Below are positions 1 through 7,264 of a DNA stretch of 14,331 bases, one piece after another. Every line of letters starts with the position of its first letter. Positions within the stretch are counted from its first letter, which is position 1. The position numbers were made by a program, and so were the translations under genes. The notes beneath the pieces are model-generated. The model saw nothing but the letters and a program-made list of their open reading frames with translations. It was not told the origin of the DNA and did no database searches. Source of the DNA: JBFIHZ01 sp041601535 (GTDB lineage Bacteria; Pseudomonadota; Gammaproteobacteria; Xanthomonadales; SZUA-36); NCBI GenBank assembly GCA_041601535.1, contig JBFIHZ010000069.1, forward strand, positions 1 to 14,331. Direction: 5' to 3'.

Positions 1-95
1 GCCACCACGCTCCAGCCTGCCATCACCAGCGCCAGCAGCAACACCAGAAACCGGTTGCCCAGCGACCAGCTGATAATGCGCTCAATCACGGTCAT
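1..95 (-). CDS. cusA: CusA-type heavy-metal RND efflux pump, N-terminal fragment (runs off the left edge)
   Basis: Only the first 31 codons are inside the window. The translation begins MTVIERIISWSLGNRFLVLL and continues into a hydrophobic first transmembrane segment. A short amphipathic start followed by a (S/A)xxNRFLV motif is typical of heavy-metal RND pumps such as CusA and CzcA. The ATG (plus-strand 93-95) lies inside the end of the upstream adaptor gene, a 14-nt overlap, with a GGGGAGA-type ribosome site just before it. The family exports Cu(I)/Ag(I), or Co/Zn/Cd in CzcA, across the outer membrane with a CusB-type adaptor and an outer-membrane factor. Copper/silver specificity is inferred from the CusF-like domain of the adjoining adaptor; the specificity-determining part of the pump is outside the window. 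Confidence 0.85.
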   Translation of the reverse strand, partial: MTVIERIISWSLGNRFLVLLLALVMAGWSVV

Positions 96-1764
96 TCTCC
101 CCGCTATGCCGCTCAGGGCTTGTAGCGTGAGCCCCGCTGTGGTGCCCGCTGTGATCCATGCCGTCACTCTGGTCCGGACCCTTGCCGGATGCCTCCTCCA
201 CGCTTGTAGCACTGTCCACCAGGTGGATCATGTCAATCACGTAAACTCCGGTTTCATCCGGCCGAATGGAAAAATGAACGTTCTGACCCGTGCGGACGCG
301 GGCCAGATCAATCGTTTCCAGTACTTCAAACTCCATCGTCATGGAAGGCCAGCCCAGGGTGTCTATCGGCCCGTGGCTGATGGTCATGCGGCGGCTGGTC
401 CGGTCCAGCTGCTCTACCACACCACTGCCAAACACGGTGCGCGGGCGGGTGTTTCCTTGCGGCGAATTCGCCACCGCGGATTCCAGCCGGCGGGTAAACC
501 CGGACAGGCTGGACTCTGAATCCAGCAGGAACTGCGCGGAGGTGACTACCCTGTCACCAGCCTCCAGCCCGGCTACAATTTCCACCCAGTCACCGCTTTC
601 GATTCCGGTCATCACTTCGTGCACGCGGTAGTTTCCGTCACCTTCGGCCACCACCACCCGGCTGTTGGATGGCGCGCGTATCAGCGCATCACGTGGAATG
701 CTGAGGGCATCCAGGTGGGTATTGCCAAAAACCGACACGCGAGCGTACATATTGGGTTTGAGCCGCTCTTCCGGATTGTCAAACCGCAGCCGTACCCTTA
801 GCGTGCGGGTACGCGCATCCAGCACCGGGTACACATAGTCCACCACGCCGGCGAACACCTCGCCCGGCAGGTAATCCAGCCGCGCCTCAGCCGCCTGACC
901 GGCCTTCACCCAATCGGCCTGGTCCTCAAATATCTCTGCCTGCAACCACACGGTCGAAAGGTCGGCCAGCGTCATAACCTCGGAGTCCGGCTTGATGAAC
1001 ATCCCCTCGCGCACATTCAGCGCGGTCACCACACCACTGCTGTGCGCCACCACCGCAATGGTCTGGCGCGGCTCACCTCGCGCACCCAGCGCCTCAATTT
1101 CTGCCTGCTGCATGCCCAGCGCACGCAATTTTTCCTGCGCGGCTGCAGCCAGGCGTTGTTCATCCCGGCGCTCGGCCTGCAGGAACTCCTTCTGGGCATT
1201 GACCAGTTCCGGTGCATAGAAATCAAACAGCACCTGGCCCTTCTCAAGTCGCTCACCCTCGGCGCTGACGCGCAGATTCTCGATCCAACCACTGGTTCGC
1301 ACGTGCACGTGGCGTAAACGGTTTTCATCCAGGCTGACATAGCCGGTGGCCTCGATACGGCGCCACAACGGCCGGATTTCTGCCGCCTGCGTGCGGATAC
1401 CCAGGTTATGTTCCACGGCTGGAGTGATGGTAATGCCGCCCGGTTCCCGCTGGCTGGCCGGTTTGGCATAGACCGGTACCAGGTCCATTCCCATGGGTGA
1501 TTTGCCCGGCTTGTCACGTCGGTAGTTGGCATCCATCGGCGCCACCCAGTAGAGGATCTCCGGTTCAGCCGCTGCGGGTTCGTTTGCCGCGGCGAGAGTC
1601 TCCTCAGCATCTACAGGTCCCAGTGCCGTATCAGCGGCGGCGTTTTCTTCCCGCCCGCCCAGCCACCAGCCCAGGCCGGCACCCAGCAGCAAAACTCCCG
1701 CCAGCACAATGATTCCTGCCACGCGGCCAATGCCGGATTGCCATTTTCTGGTTGTATGCATCAT
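82..1764 (-). CDS. cusB: CusB-type periplasmic adaptor (HlyD/MFP family) with fused CusF-like copper-binding domain and His-rich tail
   Basis: This is the periplasmic adaptor of a tripartite RND metal-efflux pump, 560 residues against roughly 400 for E. coli CusB. Residues 14-36 form an N-terminal membrane anchor or signal. Residues 71-99 match the heavy-metal-binding motif of CusB-like adaptors (YWVAPMD ... DKPGKSPMGMDLVPVY). The barrel-sandwich, hairpin and beta-barrel adaptor domains follow at about 110-420, including the conserved DARTRTLRVR stretch near 316. Residues 446-516 resemble CusF, with the copper ligands H464, W472, M475 and M477 (WPSMTM) all present. The tail after 533 carries MDHSGHHSG and further histidines. 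The ATG overlaps the upstream stop by 4 nt and has GGGGAGA before it, so translation is probably coupled to the outer-membrane factor. Family assignment is firm; Cu/Ag specificity is a strong inference from the CusF ligand set. Confidence 0.93.
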   Translation of the reverse strand: MMHTTRKWQSGIGRVAGIIVLAGVLLLGAGLGWWLGGREENAAADTALGPVDAEETLAAANEPAAAEPEILYWVAPMDANYRRDKPGKSPMGMDLVPVYAKPASQREPGGITITPAVEHNLGIRTQAAEIRPLWRRIEATGYVSLDENRLRHVHVRTSGWIENLRVSAEGERLEKGQVLFDFYAPELVNAQKEFLQAERRDEQRLAAAAQEKLRALGMQQAEIEALGARGEPRQTIAVVAHSSGVVTALNVREGMFIKPDSEVMTLADLSTVWLQAEIFEDQADWVKAGQAAEARLDYLPGEVFAGVVDYVYPVLDARTRTLRVRLRFDNPEERLKPNMYARVSVFGNTHLDALSIPRDALIRAPSNSRVVVAEGDGNYRVHEVMTGIESGDWVEIVAGLEAGDRVVTSAQFLLDSESSLSGFTRRLESAVANSPQGNTRPRTVFGSGVVEQLDRTSRRMTISHGPIDTLGWPSMTMEFEVLETIDLARVRTGQNVHFSIRPDETGVYVIDMIHLVDSATSVEEASGKGPDQSDGMDHSGHHSGAHATSPERHSGENDRD

Positions 1765-3035
1765 GAGGTTTCTCCCCGCAGGTACAGCAATTGAATTTTC
1801 GCTTGCAGGACTTCTGCGCGGAGTTTCTGGTACTCCAGCGCCAGTTCATATTCCGCGATGCGCGCCCGCAACAGGCCGTTCAGATCGGACGTCGTCGACT
1901 GGTAGGATGAAAACGCCGAGTCCGCGGAAAATTCCGCCTGCGGTAACAACACCGTTGTGAACAGCTCAAGCCGGCCCTGCAATTGCTGCAGCCGGGCGTG
2001 CTGCTCACGCGCCTGCGCCGCCATCCGCCGGTGCGCATCGTCACGCTCCAGCGCAAAGGCCGAGGAACTGGCCAGGCGGGCCGCCGTCAGGCTGTCCTGG
2101 CGTTGCCGGTGAAACAAGGGCACATCCATGACCAGCATCAGGGAAAACAGGTCAGGCCGGCCCTGCCCCATTGGATCGCGGCCACTGCGCACGCCATAGC
2201 TGGCATCCAGGGAAAACTCGGGTTTGTACTGTTGACGCGCCAGATCCACGGACGTTTCGGCCGCCGCGAATTGTTGTTGCAGCGCCATCAGGCGGGGATG
2301 GCGTTTGAGTTTTGCCAGCGTGGCTTCCTCACCATCCAGCGCCGGCCATTCCGGCCATTGCGGTGCCAGCAGCTGCCCGGCAGATAGATCAATAAACGCG
2401 GACAACTGCGCATACAACTGCCGCTCTTCCTGTCCGAAGCGCGCCGTACGGTCCTCGACGCGGCCCAGTTCAACCGCTACCTGCAACACGTCCTGTTGTT
2501 GCGCCTGGCCACTGGCGTAATAATCCCGCGTGGTATCAACCAGCGATGCAAACACAGCGCGCGCCTGTTCGCTGACCTGCCGCTGCCCTTGCCGCAGCAG
2601 GATATCAACCCAGATCTGCCGTACCGTCTGCAGCACCTGCAACTGCGCGTCCCGAGCCGCATAATCCATCGCCACGGCCTGCTCGCTGAATTGACGCTGC
2701 TGCAGTTGCAGCGAGTCTCCGCGGGGGAACTTCTGCACCACCCCGGCAAGTAACTGTGTCATGGCTTCCTGCCCGGTGCTAAAGCTGTCTGTTGGCAGGG
2801 ACATCATGCCCATGCGGACCACCGGGTCCGGCCACTCGGCAGCCGCCAGCGACAGTGATTCGAAGGATTGTTGCCGCGCCGTCAGGGACTTGACCCCCGG
2901 GTCGGCGCGCAGGGCCTGTTGTTCAGCCTCCTGCAGGCTCATGGCGGGCTGGGCTTGTGCCGTCAGGCTGAATAACAGCAAACCCAGGATGGCCAGCATC
3001 CGGGAAAGCTGTGGTTTCATGGAATGCAGTTCCAT
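1761..3035 (-). CDS. TolC-family outer-membrane factor of the metal-efflux system (CusC-like role)
   Basis: The predicted product has 424 residues, typical for outer-membrane efflux proteins. Residues 1-28 look like a signal peptide (hydrophobic ILGLLLFSL, then TAQA before QP). The rest shows the two long alpha-helical OEP repeats, rich in Gln/Ala/Leu/Arg, with beta-hairpin segments such as PDPVVRMGMMS and PEFSLDASYGV. No lipobox Cys is visible, unlike E. coli CusC, which is a lipoprotein. I chose the ATG at 3033-3035 because GGAG sits 6 nt upstream; the frame stays open 54 nt further, but that stretch (PCRQPAF...) does not look coded. The gene overlaps cusB by 4 nt. It should form the outer-membrane exit duct for the CusBA-type pump. 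The metal cannot be read from this protein. Confidence 0.9.
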   Translation of the reverse strand: MELHSMKPQLSRMLAILGLLLFSLTAQAQPAMSLQEAEQQALRADPGVKSLTARQQSFESLSLAAAEWPDPVVRMGMMSLPTDSFSTGQEAMTQLLAGVVQKFPRGDSLQLQQRQFSEQAVAMDYAARDAQLQVLQTVRQIWVDILLRQGQRQVSEQARAVFASLVDTTRDYYASGQAQQQDVLQVAVELGRVEDRTARFGQEERQLYAQLSAFIDLSAGQLLAPQWPEWPALDGEEATLAKLKRHPRLMALQQQFAAAETSVDLARQQYKPEFSLDASYGVRSGRDPMGQGRPDLFSLMLVMDVPLFHRQRQDSLTAARLASSSAFALERDDAHRRMAAQAREQHARLQQLQGRLELFTTVLLPQAEFSADSAFSSYQSTTSDLNGLLRARIAEYELALEYQKLRAEVLQAKIQLLYLRGETS

Positions 3036-3041
3036 GTCGTT

Positions 3042-3046
3042 CTCCA
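3042..3046 (-). promoter_or_regulatory. Ribosome binding site that fixes the outer-membrane factor start
   Basis: On the minus strand TGGAG is followed by a 6-nt spacer (AACGAC) and then ATG. This selects the start at 3035 over the in-frame upstream codon at 3089 and the internal ATG at 3020, neither of which has a comparable Shine-Dalgarno sequence. Confidence 0.6.
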
Positions 3047-3143
3047 GAATCGTGTGCAATGCCTGAAACGCCGGCTGGCGGCATGGCACGAGTCAAAACA
3101 GTTGGTTTACCGGCGGTGGCCGGCAGGCGCTGACAAGTTCAGC

Positions 3144-3560
3144 TTAAATGGCTGGAGGACGAAACGGCGGGCTGGAGTGGCTGGGCGGCAGCAGGCCCGC
3201 AAAGCGGTGCGGAACCAGATGCTTTTTATTGGAAAACTGAACGCCGCTGTTGACGCTGGACAGCATGGCTACCGCCACAGCGGGCAGGCACACCACGCCG
3301 TCCTGGCACGGCATGTCACCCGGCAGGACACCACTGGCGCAGCAAGAGGAGGGTTCGGAAGCCTGCTCGTTGGCGCCGGCCGCCGGCATGTCCGCCATCT
3401 GGTGCATGGCATGCGGATTGGCAGCGCCGGCCTGGGACTCTTCCGCGCTGGCTGACTGCGTTGTGGCTTCTGCAGCCGCAGCAGCCATGTCAGAACAGGC
3501 AGGCACGGGCGCGGCAGGCGTCAGCAGCACAAACAACAGAATGAAATGTGGGAATTTCAT
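3144..3560 (-). CDS. Small secreted Cys/His/Met-rich protein, CopL-like, leading the efflux genes
   Basis: The product is 138 residues with an N-terminal signal sequence (FILLFVLLTP, cleavage near residue 21). The mature part has a His/Met cluster at 50-58 (H50, M52, H53, M55, M58) and cysteines at 22, 73, 74, 85 and 91, including SSCCASG and MPCQDGVVC. It ends in a His-Pro-rich tail (PHRFAGLL, then PPSHSSPPFRPPAI). Small proteins of this layout, with a signal peptide, a metal-ligand-rich middle and a C-terminal PPxxPPxRPP tail, are found as CopL/DUF2946-like genes in front of copper-resistance operons. In Xanthomonas copL is needed for copper-inducible expression of the downstream genes. Here the gene lies 108 bp before the outer-membrane factor in the same direction. 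Family membership is judged by composition and layout, not alignment. No strong Shine-Dalgarno sequence is seen before the ATG. Confidence 0.6.
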   Translation of the reverse strand: MKFPHFILLFVLLTPAAPVPACSDMAAAAAEATTQSASAEESQAGAANPHAMHQMADMPAAGANEQASEPSSCCASGVLPGDMPCQDGVVCLPAVAVAMLSSVNSGVQFSNKKHLVPHRFAGLLPPSHSSPPFRPPAI

Positions 3561-3573
3561 GGACTTATGCTAC

Positions 3574-3605
3574 GCAATAACGGCCCGGTTGCGCAACCTT
3601 ATTGC
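3574..3605. repeat. Nested dyads at the junction before the CopL-like gene
   Basis: GCAATAA (3574-3580) and TTATTGC (3599-3605) are perfect inverted repeats. Between them lies a perfect 12-bp palindrome, GGTTGCGCAACC (3587-3598). The block covers the stop codon of the upstream DUF4124-like gene and ends 14 bp before the ATG at 3560. No T-tract follows on the minus strand, so it does not look like an intrinsic terminator. An operator or RNA structure controlling the metal-efflux genes is possible. It does not match the MerR/CueR operator pattern I know. Confidence 0.4.
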
Positions 3606-4117
3606 ACCGGGCGGCCGCTGCCCGCCAGTGAATCGGCGCGGCGTTGCGCTTCCAGAATCATGGATTCGTATTGTTCAGAAATTGAATTGCGCGAGGCATA
3701 GAGGCTTTTCAGTTCAGCTGCCCGGGCCAGCAACTCGGGGTCGTCACTGGAGGCATTCTCGGTGGCGTTCAGTTCGGCTTCAAGGTCAATGATGTCCTGG
3801 TCCAGCTGATCGAGCTGTTGCGCCCGTTGCAACTGCAAGCGTTCAACAAACGCCTGCATGTTCTCCGCCGGCGATTTTGCCGCTTCGGCAGCCGGCGCGG
3901 CGGCTGCATCAGTTGCTGCCGACCCGTCGGCACGGACGGAACCCACTTGCGGCGATGCACCGAACATCAGGCGATCTTCCAGCACCAGCGGTTCGGCCGC
4001 CTCATCACAGGGTAACTGCGAATACCACGGCCCATCAGGCCCTTCGCAACGGTACACCTGGGCATGCGCAGGCCCTGCGGTGCAAACGAACAACAGCAAT
4101 ACAATGATTCGGTTCAT
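3599..4117 (-). CDS. Exported small protein with N-terminal DUF4124-like segment and C-terminal coiled coil
   Basis: The product is 172 residues from the ATG at 4115-4117. A GGGAAAG ribosome site precedes this ATG; the ATG 18 nt upstream has none at usable spacing. Residues 1-20 form a signal peptide (IIVLLLFVCTAGPAHAQ). VYRCEGPDGPWYSQLPCDE follows at 21-39 and resembles the DUF4124 pattern (VYKW.D..G...YSD.P), with two Cys that could form a disulfide. An Ala-rich linker runs to about 82. Residues 86-165 are a Gln/Leu/Glu-rich helix that probably forms a coiled coil. The function of such proteins is not established. The stop is only 38 bp from the CopL-like start, so read-through into the efflux genes is possible, but no metal ligands are visible and a shared role is not supported. 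Confidence 0.72.
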   Translation of the reverse strand: MNRIIVLLLFVCTAGPAHAQVYRCEGPDGPWYSQLPCDEAAEPLVLEDRLMFGASPQVGSVRADGSAATDAAAAPAAEAAKSPAENMQAFVERLQLQRAQQLDQLDQDIIDLEAELNATENASSDDPELLARAAELKSLYASRNSISEQYESMILEAQRRADSLAGSGRPVQ

Positions 4118-4385
4118 CGGGCTTTCCCAGTACATCCTTGTTGGTGGAAATTAGCCGTATGGCGGCCATTCCCGTATGGCCTGCCCCATCCATGGGGTCT
4201 GGCTGACACAGCGGTGACGTGCCCCGCCCGTTCACTGCCAGACAGCAACCGGGATTCAGCACGGTTCCAGCCCCAATAAGACCCCGGGCAAGGGCCAGGG
4301 ACCGATTCACCACCTCTCAAGGGTATCATTCTCTGGCCGACAGCGGCAGGGGCCGGACTGCCTTCCAGGCCGGTTTCGTGACCGT
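4118..4385. other. Intergenic region between dctM and the DUF4124-like gene
   Basis: This 268-bp stretch has no convincing gene on either strand. It would have to hold the promoter of the DUF4124-like gene and the 3' end of the dctM transcript. A 9-bp direct repeat, CCGTATGGC, occurs at 4155-4163 and 4172-4180, and the centre ATGGCGGCCAT (4159-4169) is a dyad. These lie 38-63 bp upstream of the start codon, where an operator could lie. CCCCAT/ATGGGG at 4184-4197 has only a 2-nt loop and no T-tract. I found no good intrinsic terminator for dctM. Confidence 0.4.
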
Positions 4386-5663
4386 TCATCCAGCTGAACC
4401 CAGTAAAACCAGCGACAGCCAGGGCCAGAAAGCGATAATGGCCACGGCTGCCAGCAGGAACAGGAAAAAGGGCAAAGTGGACACATACACTTCCACGATA
4501 CTGCGTTCGAACCGATAGCTGGCGATAAACAGGTTCAAGCCCACCGGCGGTGTCAGGTAACCCAGTTGCATGGTCGCCAGAAAAACGATACCAAGATGAA
4601 CCGGGTGCACACCAAACTGGATGGCTACCGGCAGGATCAGCGGCACCACCAGAACGATGGCTGAAAAAACATCCAGAATGGCGCCCAGCACCAGCAAGAA
4701 CAGCAGTAACAACAGCAGAAAGGACAGTGGGCTGTCCACCCAGGCCTTGACCAGTTCCAGCAATTGCTGCGGCACCCCCGCGTCGATCATGTAGTTGGTT
4801 GAGGCCAGCGACATGCCCAGGATCAGCAGGATGCCGCCGACCAGCACCATGGATTCACGCATGATGGCCGGCAGCTTGCGCCAGGACACTTCGCGCAATA
4901 TCAGCACGTCCACCACCAGCACGTAAAATGCCGTCACGGCGGCTGCTTCGGAAATGGCGAAATAGCCGCTGTAAATCCCCCCCAGCACCACGATCGGCAG
5001 GGGAATTTCCCATTTGGCTTCGCGCACCGCCGCCACAATCTCAGCTGTTGAAAAATCGGCCAGAGGCACGCGCATGGCGCGGTTTACCCAAACACTGTAG
5101 CCCGACAGGGCCAGCAGCATCAGGATGCCCGGCAAAATCCCCGCCAGGAACAGGTCTTCAATGGATATCTCGGCCACCACGCCATACAGGATCAGCGGCA
5201 GCGAGGGTGCGAACAGCAAGCCCAGGCTGCCGGCTGAAGTCACCAGTCCGAGATTGAATTTTTCCGGGTAGCCCGCCTGCTGCAAGGCCGGAAACAGCAA
5301 CGCGCCCAACGCGATGATGGTGACGCCGGAGGCGCCGGTAAACGCGGTAAACAAGGCACAGGCCGCCAGTGAGACTATCGCCAGGCCTGCCGGCATCCAG
5401 CCCAGTATCGCCTGGGTGAGGCGCACCAGGCGGCGCGGCGCTCCGCTTTCGCTGAGCAGATAACCGGCAAACGTGAACAGCGGGATGGCCAGTAGAATGG
5501 GCATTTCGGCGATGCCATTGAATTCGATGGCAATGGCCTGCAGGTCAATATCCTGCTGGTAGTAACCCCACATGGCACTGGCCGCGATCACCGCAAACAG
5601 CGGCGCGCCCAGCAATGCCAGCAAGATCAGGCCCAGACTGACCAGTACCGATGCGGATATCAC
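4386..5663 (-). CDS. dctM: TRAP transporter large permease subunit, DctM family
   Basis: This 425-residue integral membrane protein is the normal size for a stand-alone DctM. Hydrophobic segments run along the whole length. Family landmarks include FTGASGVTIIALGALLFPAL (108-127), SAGSLGLLFAPSLPLILYG (143-161) and the C-terminal signature VHPVHLGIVFLATMQLGYLTPPVGLNLF, split here at TPPVG (371-375). DctM forms the ion-coupled translocation channel with DctQ and takes substrate from the periplasmic binding protein. The start codon is GTG (plus-strand CAC at 5661-5663) and overlaps the dctQ stop as GTGA (4 nt), which implies translational coupling. The gene ends the cluster; no clear terminator follows. 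Substrate is not predictable from this subunit. Confidence 0.95.
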   Translation of the reverse strand: MISASVLVSLGLILLALLGAPLFAVIAASAMWGYYQQDIDLQAIAIEFNGIAEMPILLAIPLFTFAGYLLSESGAPRRLVRLTQAILGWMPAGLAIVSLAACALFTAFTGASGVTIIALGALLFPALQQAGYPEKFNLGLVTSAGSLGLLFAPSLPLILYGVVAEISIEDLFLAGILPGILMLLALSGYSVWVNRAMRVPLADFSTAEIVAAVREAKWEIPLPIVVLGGIYSGYFAISEAAAVTAFYVLVVDVLILREVSWRKLPAIMRESMVLVGGILLILGMSLASTNYMIDAGVPQQLLELVKAWVDSPLSFLLLLLLFLLVLGAILDVFSAIVLVVPLILPVAIQFGVHPVHLGIVFLATMQLGYLTPPVGLNLFIASYRFERSIVEVYVSTLPFFLFLLAAVAIIAFWPWLSLVLLGSAG

Positions 5664-6181
5664 GCTTCAGGTTCCCGCGTGCTGCCGGCCGCAAACAGCT
5701 GGCGAACATCACCGGCGGCAAACACCAGGTAGCGCCAGGTGATCAGTGCGAATCCCAGCGGCAGAACCGACTGCAGCCACCAGGCCGGTACATTGCCCAG
5801 CAGCACGTCAGCAAATTCTTTCGAGGTGGCCACAAACCGGAAACTGTAGACGGTTACCAGCGCGCAGATGGCGGCGGTAAACAGATGGATCAGCAACGCC
5901 AGCGGAACGGCCAGCCGATCCGGCAGCCAGCGGTCCAGAACGGCAATATTGATGTGCCTGTCAGAGCGGCTGGCGGCCACCGCCCCTGCCACGGCAACCC
6001 ACAGCACCAGCATGCGCAGCAGTTCGTCACTCCAGATAAATCCGATATCAAACAGGTTGCGTAACAGAATCTGTCCCGCCGCCAGCACAATCATGGCGAC
6101 CAGAATAGCGGCCAGCACCGCATCTTCGCAAAAGCGGCCCAGGGCTTGCAGCCGCGGCAGCAATGGCTTGCCCGCCTGCAA
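5660..6181 (-). CDS. dctQ: TRAP transporter small permease subunit, DctQ family
   Basis: The product is 173 residues with four hydrophobic helices at about 20-40, 55-70, 92-112 and 130-150, as in stand-alone DctQ proteins. Typical features are the first-helix region ending in GQILLRNLF, WSDELLRMLVLWVAVAGA, and a charged RSDRHINI loop. It partners DctM in the inner membrane and probably helps dock the binding protein. The open frame begins with TTG only 3 nt after the dctP stop, and no strong Shine-Dalgarno sequence is visible there. Translation may depend on coupling from dctP. Another TTG at codon 7 is possible, so the exact start is uncertain by a few residues. It overlaps dctM by 4 nt. Confidence 0.9.
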   Translation of the reverse strand: MQAGKPLLPRLQALGRFCEDAVLAAILVAMIVLAAGQILLRNLFDIGFIWSDELLRMLVLWVAVAGAVAASRSDRHINIAVLDRWLPDRLAVPLALLIHLFTAAICALVTVYSFRFVATSKEFADVLLGNVPAWWLQSVLPLGFALITWRYLVFAAGDVRQLFAAGSTREPEA

Positions 6182-6184
6182 GGA

Positions 6185-7264
6185 CTATTCGCTTGCTGCC
6201 GTTTCGGCAGCCGCTGTGCCGGCCATGGCACGATACTCGTGCAGCAACTGCTGCAAACGTTTGAACAGGTCTGCATTAACCACGCCCTGCGCGGCTTGCT
6301 GCTGATGGGAAGCCAGTACCTGCTGCCGCCAATGCCGACCTTCGGCCGCTACCGGCGAAACCAGTTCCAGGCCACTGTCCAGCAACGCCTGCATCGCTGC
6401 GTCATTGTCGGCCTCGCCGCGGGCATCGAACTGGCGGTAAATACCTTCCATTACGTCACGTACCGTCTTGCGGTCATTTTCCTGCAAACGCGCAAACGCT
6501 TTGCCATCAATTAACAGGGCGGCGTACACGTAAGCCAGTGGTAACTCGGTGATGTACTGCAGGCGGGTATGCCATTGCAGTACCACGGCGCCTACCGGCG
6601 GCACTGCCACGCTGTCGAGCAGATCGGTTTGCAGACCGGTCAGCACATCGGTGATGGGCATGGTCACGGGCGCCACGCCCAGTGCGCGCAGCGCGGCAAA
6701 GGACACCGCATCGCCCTCCGGGGTCCAGATTTTCTGCCCCTTGAGACCGGCCGAATCACGCAGCGGTTTGTTCGACATCATGTAGGCAAATCCGCCCCCG
6801 GCGAATCCAAACGTCACATAGCCTGCCTGTTCCAGCCGCTGGCGCAACTCGGCATCCAGCCGGGACCGCACATGCCGCACTTCCTGCAGGTCGCGGAACA
6901 TCAGCGGCAGCGAGTACAGGTCGGCGTCCGGCTGAAAGTTGTGCAACGCACCGGACGTAAAGGCACCGCCGTGCAACTGGCCGGTGCGCATTTTGCGCTG
7001 AACCTGCTTGTCATTTCCCTGCACGCCACCACCGTAGAACTTGATGGTGACACGCCCCCCGGTGCGCTCATTGATCGCATTGGCACCGGCCCGCATGTCA
7101 TCCATCCAGGCTGAGCCTTCCGGTGCAATGGTGGCAATCTTGAGGGTCTGTGCGCTTACCGAACCGCAGCAGACAAACGCCAGCAAACCCAGGCCCGTCA
7201 GCAGGCGCAAAAGGAACCGGGTTGAACGTCCGGAATCACCCGGGATATTTCTGCATTTGGACAT
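6185..7264 (-). CDS. dctP: TRAP transporter periplasmic substrate-binding protein, DctP family (TatP-like)
   Basis: The product is 359 residues from the ATG at 7264. A hydrophobic signal core lies at 19-33 with probable cleavage after VSA (38). The mature protein starts with QTLKIATIAPEGSAWMDDMR and shows the TRAP binding-protein fold landmarks: GGGVQGNDKQVQRKMRTGQL (78-97), AFTSGAL, YSLPLMF, GFAYMMSN, and LKGQKIWTPEGDAVSF with LQTDLLDSVAVPPVGA (211-226). In classical DctP proteins an Arg in the KGLKIR motif binds the substrate carboxylate; here the position reads KIW (W180). The subgroup with GGAFTSG and VAVPPVGAV therefore probably binds something other than a simple dicarboxylate. An alternative GTG start at 7321, preceded by GAGAGG, would add 19 residues; the ATG was preferred because it gives a more normal signal peptide. 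dctQ follows after 3 nt. Confidence 0.92.
   Translation of the reverse strand: MSKCRNIPGDSGRSTRFLLRLLTGLGLLAFVCCGSVSAQTLKIATIAPEGSAWMDDMRAGANAINERTGGRVTIKFYGGGVQGNDKQVQRKMRTGQLHGGAFTSGALHNFQPDADLYSLPLMFRDLQEVRHVRSRLDAELRQRLEQAGYVTFGFAGGGFAYMMSNKPLRDSAGLKGQKIWTPEGDAVSFAALRALGVAPVTMPITDVLTGLQTDLLDSVAVPPVGAVVLQWHTRLQYITELPLAYVYAALLIDGKAFARLQENDRKTVRDVMEGIYRQFDARGEADNDAAMQALLDSGLELVSPVAAEGRHWRQQVLASHQQQAAQGVVNADLFKRLQQLLHEYRAMAGTAAAETAASE

Noticed and set aside
55..519. 154-codon plus-strand frame over the end of cusB
   Set aside because: It is antisense to the CusF-like domain, has no ribosome site and shows no domain features.
4184..4197. CCCCAT/ATGGGG palindrome as a terminator
   Set aside because: The loop would be 2 nt and there is no T-tract, so it cannot be an ordinary intrinsic terminator.
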